A DNA stretch of 64,000 nt. Source: Coniella vitis (Eukaryota > Ascomycota > Sordariomycetes > Diaporthales > Schizoparmaceae). Location: NCBI GenBank assembly GCA_011317545.1, contig WUJK01000007.1, positions 992,001-1,056,000 on the forward strand, given 5' to 3'. This document shows, in pieces, positions 56,901 through 64,000 of the stretch. How positions within the stretch are numbered: position 1 is the stretch's first letter; every line of letters starts with the position of its first letter. The notes below the pieces were generated by a model that saw nothing but the letters and a program-made list of their open reading frames with translations, searched no databases and had not been told where the DNA came from. The position numbers and the translations under genes are program-made.

Positions 56901-58865
56901 ACAACAACTCTAGGTAAACAGTAAAGAGGGGAAAGAGATCAGATGACTCCACTCAGCTGATGCTATTCCCATATGTAGACAATAACAACAATGACAACAA
57001 CATCTGGCGATTTCTCTGCCGAGCATAACAAATCAGAGCCTTCGCCGCCTGCGTTCTGCGTTCTGTGTTTTGAAAAGACGCTTTATTAGGCGAGATTCCT
57101 TGCCCTGTCAACATTGGTGTGCCTCGGAGCAAAATATACCTACGGGCTCGGAAACCGAAAGATAAACAGACGGAAGCAAGATGAATGGGGATTCCGATAT
57201 CCGGACCATGTACACATCCCTGTCAATAAGATAGTAGCCTTGCATTTCGTTCTCCCGAAAATATCTGCAAGGGGTAGGTACGGGGCTTGGGCGGTTTGAC
57301 CCAAATCTGTGGGACATAAACTCTGATCAAAATGATCAATACTACCATTGTTGCTGATCATTGCCATATCTATCTACACATATTCCAAGTAATGAACAAC
57401 CGTGTATCATTCTATATAATGTTTTTTTTTTTTTTTTTTTTTGGCTTTTGAGGAGTCTTAGTATCGCTTCTGTGTATTCCAGGGAAAATGTTATCTAGGC
57501 AACTTCTTCCTATTATACAGGTAACAACTGCATGATGGTTCCTTCCCACTCAGTATATAAGCCCGACGAGCAAACATATTGCCCTGGAAGACATCTTAGA
57601 CAAGGGGGGTTTTGCGCTCTATTCTCTACTCATTATTCTATGAATCCACGAATATATATGCCTTGTATACTTCTACGACATTGAATGCCAATAGGGGTAG
57701 TGAGAGAAGCAACATACACCATATCAAACTATTTGACGTGAAATGGTTCATTCCTAACAATTCAAGCATAATGTGATATCAAAGTTCAAGTCACGAAAAG
57801 AGAGAGCATGAGATAAGGCAAAGCCACACCCAGAGTTATCAATTCGCAAACCGATGACAGAGCAACGACCAAGGGCCCCAAGTATATAAGATGAAGCATC
57901 AGAATAGGCATAAGAGTAAATATAGTAACATTGATAGCGCAGAGTTCAAAGTCTGCATCCGCAACAGAAGCTAGTTAGTAGTCAGCAATAGCCTCCGTCC
58001 GAGCTTAAAACTTTCCCCTTATTAGTCCAATGACAAAACAATCACAGGGCGCTGTGGAGTAAAGCAGCAGGTTAGAGTTTACAGTCTACTTGCATTCATT
58101 AAACTACAGGCCTGTGGCTCCTTTGCGAACAACAAAGGCATTATCGTGAGCGAGCCAGAAGAGCGGTATGTTTGCAAAACGCTCATTGCTGGGATCAGAC
58201 TTGATGGCTTTCATCAAGCGAGCTGGGGGGCGACCAACAGCCACGCCAAAGAGCCTTTTCTTTTGCGCGGGATACAAAAAGATTACAATCATCTTATTAA
58301 ATGCCAATGAAGAACAGCCACTGTTAGTACGGCAGGTTGATGGAACATCACATTGATAGAACTTGCAAGGTTGAGGACGATCGTCTTGCGGCTTCTCATT
58401 TTCACACATGATCCAGGGCTTTCATCTATATGCTTTCCGGACCGAATATACCCCTATGCAGTAGTCACAGAAGAGAGCCCAATGTGTACACTAGAGGCGT
58501 AACGAGGTAGCATATAATGGGGATTCCAGGATCTAACGGACGATGGTTGATGCCTTTTGAGTGGGACGACAGGAGCTCCACACCGCAAGAGTGCGATATT
58601 TCGAAAATGCAATCGACGAGATTTGCTGACACTGCGCTTAAGCAACGAGCTCAAAGCATTGAGAGCAAGGTACTGTGCCTGTCTTCATGTCTTGACAAAT
58701 ACTATGTAAATAGCGCTTTTGTAGCAACTTGCCCGGTCATTCCGCAATTGTCTCTATCTTGTAAACCGAAGGGCCGATATGCGGTTTTGGCATTCGTCCT
58801 TGATCTTTGCATATCTGCTTTTTTCCTTTTCCGTCACGCCGTGGTCATGAATTGGTCCGTTAGTC
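53961..58865. other. 4.9-kb gene-poor region
   Basis: No convincing gene. Features seen are a GGCTGC/GGCTTT hexamer array (54952-54993), an A18 run at about 55340, several GTACATAGTA motifs (55067, 55813, 55829), a polypyrimidine tract (about 56500-56580) and a T22 run at about 57421. A 101-codon frame at 58104-58409 (-) has five Cys near its start but no signal peptide or known domain. Confidence 0.45.
54952..54993. repeat. GGCTGC / GGCTTT hexanucleotide array
   Basis: Four to five copies of GGCTGC followed by three copies of GGCTTT, ending in GACACGG. It lies in non-coding DNA, with no open gene around it. Confidence 0.7.
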
Positions 58866-61135
58866 TTAGGCAATGATCTCCTCCTTGCAGAAGATGCCGT
58901 ATTTCTCCTGGTTTGAGGAATTAGTATTCTGTATAAGATGATCACTAGACGAATGGCTTACCTTGAGCTCCTTGATCAATGGGTCGTTGATCTTGTTGCT
59001 CATCGGGGCGAGGACACCCTTCTCGGAGAGGGTTCCATTCAGGACTTGCTGAACGGCGACCGCACAAGGAACGCCCACTGGACTTACGTTAGTCCGGCAC
59101 CACAATGCAGAGGATTCTTAACCACTTACCAAGCTTAGCCATGGCCGAGTAGCCGTTGGGCTCGGTGCTGCCGTACTCAACAAGAGTCGAGGTTCTGGTC
59201 TGCTTGGTACCGTCCTTCAGCTCAACCTCAAACTTGTGTTGAAGGCTGCACACTAGTTAGCATCAAAAAATCCATTGCGTATGTCTGTCCACACCATGTT
59301 GACTGGTGGTGCGAAGAACGCTGTTAAAATGCAGTCACGTACATAACAAGGTCGCGCTCTCCCTCACGGAACTGCATCTTCTGTTCCAGGGTGGCGCAGA
59401 TAGTATCCAAGGGATTGCTTCGGGGGGTGATCTAAATGAAAACACGAACGTTAGCAAGCACTGAGTCTAATGTTCTGCCTACAGTACGTTTGTCTGCAGT
59501 CGGAAAATTCCATTCATTAGTCTCACCTTCTCGGAGGAGAAGATGCCGAGCCATTTCAGGCCAGCCAGAATGTGCTGCTTCTGTTCCTCGTCCTGGAAGG
59601 CAGTCTTGGAAGTAATGGTGTCAATCAAGGCCTTCTCATCCGAGGATGGGGCACCGATAATGTCCTTGGTAGCCTCCTTCCAAGCAATTGATTCCTTGCA
59701 GGAGCTGCGCTCATTGTCGTCGAGGAAGCCAATGTCAACAAGGACCTTGACAAACTCTGGGAAGCCGGCATAACGCAGAGTGCCACTTCAAAGCATGTTA
59801 GCGTCTGAATCAAAGTATTGTCACCCAGATTTGGAGCATTACCGGATAATAGTTTGCGCCTCAGGAATGTTGTAGCGCTCCTTGTAACCAGTAGAATCTC
59901 TGTTGGGGTATGCGACGAGGTTGTAGCCTGTCATATTAGCGAGTCAGCGTCATGATCAAACCTCTTGCCTAGAATTTGATTTTGCTATTGATATGCATCG
60001 TCGAAAATTCGCGGGACTAGGTCGCTAACCTGGGTAGATGCGGTAAGGCTTAGCAGTAGCCATCAGATCTATTAGAAGACTGTCAGTATATAGTCCAAAG
60101 GACACTGCCGATTACACAAGCAGGGTTGTAGCTCTCGCGGAATGCTTACCAGGACCTGCAACGTTGACAATCTTGCCATCGCGGTAGAAGCTTGCAGCGT
60201 TGCGCAAAGCCAGAAGCACACCACGGGGGGACCTGGGAGCCATTAGAATGGTGAGTCCAATGTATACAGCAGAGCCTAATGATCAACCTGTGAAGGCTAT
60301 CATTCTCCAAACAGCTATAGCTGATCTTTTGGGCCTGTAAAGGGTCGGATTGCTCACCAAGAGAATTTGTATCCCAGTGGGTTGCCAGAGTCCTCGGGAG
60401 CGGGGAGACCTCCACAGTAGGACAGGAAAGATGTAATCTTGCCTCCCTCCTTGTGAACCTCCTCAATGGTCTTGACGGCATCTAAAGAAGATCAATATGG
60501 CGAATTCAGATTGATTGGTCGTGAGGAAAAGTTCTTACACAAGTGGTCGATACCAGGGTCTGCATCAAAAGTTAGTTGCAAGTATATCAGGTCCCATGTT
60601 TTCGGGGCAACGTACCAAGGCCAATTTCGTTCATGACGGTGATGCCGGCGTCCTTGCACTGCTGGTCGAGCTCCAGCATAGCCGGAGAGACGTAGCTGGT
60701 GGTGACGACATGCTTCTTCTGTCGGATCGCCGACTTGATGACGGCAGCGTGGAATGTGTATGGGATCAAGCTGATGACCAGATCGTGCTTGCCAACCTCA
60801 GCATCCAGGGCAGCATCGTCAGTGACGTCGAGCGAAACGGGGGTGGCGTTCTTGACACCGGCCGAGAGGGCCTTGGCGGACTCGAGGGTTCTGCAGGCTG
60901 TAGAGATGTCAGGAGAGCTGCCACAGTAAGACGGCCACGCTGCTACCACAGGGTGTGCATACCAACAGTCACAGCGACACCAGAGTCGGAGAGGATGTCG
61001 AGGGTCGGCCTGGTGACGAAACCAGCACCGAGCATCAAAACCCTAGAGAAAACAAGCGTGAATCAGTATCCTCGAGGTTACAGAGCGTACGGACCACAGT
61101 GCGACGAGGACTGAAGCTTACTTTTGGGAAGCCAT
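58866..61135 (-). CDS. LYS9: Saccharopine dehydrogenase (NADP+, L-glutamate-forming), saccharopine reductase
   Basis: Thirteen exons: 61122-61135, 60963-61042, 60616-60897, 60539-60559, 60358-60481, 60150-60232, 60030-60068, 59843-59927, 59527-59785, 59343-59431, 59130-59245, 58962-59077, 58866-58907. They sum to 1350 nt (449 aa), with every phase matching. The N-terminus is a Rossmann fold (KVLMLGAGFVTRPTLDIL). Family blocks follow: DLVISLIPYTFHAAVIKSAI, VVTTSYVSPAMLELD, NEIGLDPGIDHLYAVKTIEE, SYCGGLPAPEDSGNPLGYKF, SWSPRGVLLALRNAA and LRYAGFPEFVKVLVDIGFL. It reduces the imine of glutamate and alpha-aminoadipate semialdehyde to saccharopine, the penultimate step of fungal lysine synthesis. The length equals that of yeast Lys9. 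Exon 4 is a 21-nt microexon (DPGIDHL). Confidence 0.95.
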
Positions 61136-61828
61136 CGTGATTAAAGATCCTGAGTTAGCGTCTGGTTCTTTGTAGGTCAATTGGTCGATTTGCTGCTACA
61201 GCTTCTTTTTTGGAGCTTGCGTCCCAACTTTTGGATTTGGAGTTTTGCCAAGTCCAGCGTGGGGTTGCTTCCGGTCTCGGCCTTGTTCCTGGCCTGCTGG
61301 CCCACGGGGAGTCCGTGAAACCGCCCGGGCCAGTTAGTCACGCCGGAACACCAACCAAGCTCCGCTGACCGGGAATGTGCATGCGTGCCTTCCGGTCCCG
61401 CAGCCGGACAGGCACAGGCTACCGATGACGCAAAGGTCTTCCCTGTTAGGCAAGTCCCCCCTGTTCGGTGCGGTAGCTCTCACAGCCTCACGTACTATGT
61501 ATTGCTCTTTGTCTTCCTTGACACAAGGTTGTGTAATCCTTGTAGCAACCACGATAGCCTCCAGCGAGGCTGCGCTCAGCCACAGCGCTTTCTTTCTGCA
61601 TCCCAGCTAAGCACTCTCGCCAGCTCTGCTCTTGGTTGAGGCAAAGCCATATCCGAAGCTATATTGTACGGCCTTGGGCTTGATCTCTTCACGAACGAAC
61701 GGCAACCATACGACACAGGGATTCTCAACAATCAATTATGGCATTTGCTCGTTCTACACAAAAGATGTCACAACGTATTCGATCCTTCGTCTAGAACTAT
61801 CCCATCGTGTCCGTAACCATTGGCTCGT
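61136..61828. other. Intergenic region upstream of LYS9
   Basis: About 690 bp holding the LYS9 promoter and the 3' end of the downstream oxidase gene, both on the minus strand. A GTACTATGTA motif lies at 61492-61501. No coding frame is supported. Confidence 0.45.
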
Positions 61829-63170
61829 TCAACAGCTCTCAATGCATTCATTTCCACTGTGCATCGCCACAGAGTCGAAGGAGCCCGTGCTGCTTTGCGA
61901 TTCGCTGTCATCCGTATAGCTTGGGTCAAACTCCATGGGAGTAGGAAACACGTCTCTCAGAGCATCATCAACTAGTATTGCCACGTCTGCGGCACATCCA
62001 AAGGACAAGCTCCAGCCTGCCCCACCTTGGCCATACGAATGCACGATCCTGCTGGTGTTCTCGGAGCCTGGTAGCCTTCGCAATTCACGTTCCACTCGGA
62101 CGTTTCGCTGTCTGAATGGACGGAGGCCTTGAGCCAGCGGGTACACCGGGTCGACGCGAGCCTTGTCAAGGCCAGGCAGGAATGCTTCGCAGCGTTTGCG
62201 CATGCGTTTTGACGATTGGCGTATCCAGAGTCAGATCGAGTGCTGACTCATTTGGCTGTGCTATCCCACCAATCAGGAGAATGTTGTCGTTGCGAGGCAC
62301 AAGAAAGATAATCTCGTTGGAGTCATCCGCGGCATCAGCCGTGATGGTGAGCGCGGCTTCGACTTTGGGAAAGTCTTTGCCGTCATTGATGACGCGGATC
62401 AGGGCTCCGCGGATTGGATAGCAGGAGCTGTCTCCCGCAAGCTCTGTACCAGAAAGGCCGGTGGCGTTGACGATGGCATCGGCACCAAACCGCTTGCGCA
62501 ATGCCGCTTCTTGGTACAGCAAATCGCCGGCGATGGTCTCAGTCACAGTTGCTGCTCCCTTGCCCAGGATGATGCTCATCAGCCACATCATGGCCTTGTC
62601 CGTGTCGATAATGGGGGCAAGTAGCTCGTACGCATCCACGGCGCCGTACTTGGGATTGATCTTCCGCTGCTTCAGCAATTTGGCGTCATGCCGAAACCCT
62701 TTAACGCCACTCGATATGATCTCAGACATTTTGGAAAATTGCGCAGGGTCACCTTCGACCGCTCTGGGAAAGAAGAAGTCCGATGGCATCATTTTGACGC
62801 CAGAGACTTCTGATAGCCCCGAGACAGACGCAATAGCGTCCCACGCATGATATGCAACCATGCACCAGCGCTTGGAGTTGGAGAGCGAGATTCGATCCGT
62901 ATGAGCACCGCACACGGCCGGAGGAAACTCCCACAATGCCCCAGCAATTTGAGCCGTCACTCGGTTGTCCGCGCTGAAGTTTGCCCACTGCTTGGAGACA
63001 ACGGTGACTTTGTATCCTTTGTCCAACAGGATCCATGCAGTCACGAGGCCGGTGACGCTTCCTCCAACAACAAGGATGTGTGGAGAAGATGGCGTTGTCT
63101 GAACGAGACGTGTGGGGTGAGGCGTAATATCTCGCCACATAGCAAGAGAGGGCACGTGCTGGGACAACAT
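61829..63170 (-). pseudogene. FAD-dependent D-amino-acid-oxidase-like protein, frameshifted
   Basis: The first frame (62204-63170) encodes the DAO fold: PHILVVGGSVTGLVTAWILL and DKGYKVTVVSK (FAD-binding Rossmann motif), QIAGALWEFPPAVCG, SLSNSKRWCMVAYHAWDAI, GAVDAYELLAPIIDTD, IVNATGLSGTELAGD and CYPIRGALIRVINDG. It runs into DLTLDTPIVK and then breaks. The protein resumes in the next frame: RMRKRCEAFLPGLDKARVDP, QGLRPFRQRNVRVEREL and the DAO signature RIVHSYGQGGAGWSL, ending at 61829. The switch falls at a four-base homopolymer (62207-62210, TTTT on the plus strand); one fewer base would restore an uninterrupted protein of about 446 aa. No intron fits. Everything else is intact, so this is either a very recent inactivation or a sequencing error. 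An active enzyme would oxidatively deaminate D-amino acids. Confidence 0.85.
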
Positions 63171-64000
63171 ATTGACAAGAAGTGAGAGTTGGTCGACACA
63201 GTTTTGCGAATGTCAAAAGCGATCCTACAACACGAACGGGCGGGGCAGAAGGTCTGAAATACTGCTCCTAGTCGAGTGGCTCCTGGAGTTTTGGTGAGCA
63301 ATGGCGATTCCTGTAATGTTCGACACTGGGAATCCGGAGCGTCTTATATGGTTTTCACGCCAGCTCCTTCCATCGACCCGAGGCCACGGACTTTTCACTT
63401 CAAGGATGTCGCTGGGGTGCAGATGCACAAGGCTAGACAGACTGTGACTACTGCGACTTACTGGTGCAAGGCTTCTGACTGCGGCGTCCGACATTTCAGA
63501 GCCGATTCTGTCTGGAGTAAAGTGTACATCAAGACATCGTCGAGACTTGCTTGCCTGGTTTCGTACCCTTCACTGCTTCGACCAAGCTCTCTGAAACGAG
63601 TACTATGGTAATAGCTCAAGACCAAAGATGATGGCTTCCTAACATACTATCTGCATCCCATGATCTACTGGCTTTGGGTTTTATGCATACAGGGGCTGAA
63701 GGACAGAAAACGACATTGTCCAGCGGTAACCGGCCCTGGATTCCAGCCTAATCCTTCCATTCCATTCCTTTTGGCCTTCACCTGCTCGTTTGTAATCTTC
63801 GACGAAGCTTTGGTCCTCAAAGTTGTCCAAGTATCTTTCAGCCTCCCCCATCCTCCGCCCTTGTGCTGGTTACCGCCCAGAGCTGACGTCTGCACAGTGT
63901 CAGTCTCGGCGGTACATGGGACCCCTCGGGTTATCACTGCCCCAATGTGGCACATTCGAGAACTCGTACACCTAGCTGCTTACGGAAATGTCAACAGTGT
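63171..64000. other. Intergenic region to window end
   Basis: About 830 bp, probably including the oxidase promoter. Overlapping short frames on both strands show no recognisable domain. Any gene further right is cut off by the window edge. Confidence 0.45.

Noticed and set aside
58104..58409. 101-codon minus-strand frame with five Cys near the N-terminus, considered as a small secreted protein
   Set aside because: No signal peptide, no family match and no clear flanking exons. It could be a real small gene, but nothing in the sequence supports it beyond an open frame.

Overview
The window is nuclear DNA from a filamentous ascomycete (Pezizomycotina), most likely a Sordariomycete and possibly Hypocreales. 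The evidence is the density of short introns (about 50-100 bp) with GTRAGT donors, CTAAC-type branch sites and YAG acceptors, together with a HET-domain incompatibility gene, an alpha-aminoadipate lysine gene (LYS9), a tannase, and DHA1, sugar-porter and ABCC transporters. Species cannot be named from the sequence alone. Exon coordinates come from reading splice sites by eye. For every spliced gene the exon lengths were summed and checked for an open frame.

Layout. 1-5.1 kb: a small coiled-coil protein (+) and a three-exon HET-domain gene (-). 5.8-7.0 kb: a GCR1_C-domain reading frame that looks like a decayed Crypton-type element. 7.0-10.5 kb: no protein genes; an intron-bearing tRNA-Ala(AGC) is followed immediately by a second tRNA-like Pol III unit. 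10.6-12.5 kb: a DHA1-type MFS transporter (-). 12.5-19.1 kb: a 6.6-kb gene-poor island with at most one ankyrin-like relic. 19.1-33.9 kb: a dense housekeeping block holding an HVA22/REEP-family ER protein, MGM101, COA4 (an 82-aa twin-CX9C gene hidden in four exons), BPL1 (divergent from COA4), a TANGO2/NRDE protein, a membrane protein with a disordered tail, TFB2 (TFIIH) and an eight-exon hotdog thioesterase. 35.7-45.8 kb: secreted Cu-only superoxide dismutase-like protein, sugar transporter, ABCC transporter. 46.3-54 kb: a disordered protein ending in a CaaX-like box, an intronless SF1 helicase joined to a RecB-like nuclease, and a tannase. 54-58.9 kb: gene-poor. 58.9-63.2 kb: LYS9 (13 exons) and a D-amino-acid-oxidase-like flavoprotein carrying a single-base frameshift.

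Functional links. MGM101, COA4 and BPL1 sit together and all serve mitochondrial DNA maintenance, respiratory-chain assembly or biotin-dependent carboxylation. The SOD, sugar transporter, ABCC pump and tannase form a surface/secretion/transport stretch. The candidates for new biology are the helicase-nuclease protein with a Gln/Ala-rich insertion inside its nuclease domain, the GCR1_C element, the tRNA doublet, the CaaX-tailed protein, and a recurring GTACATAGTA motif in non-coding DNA.
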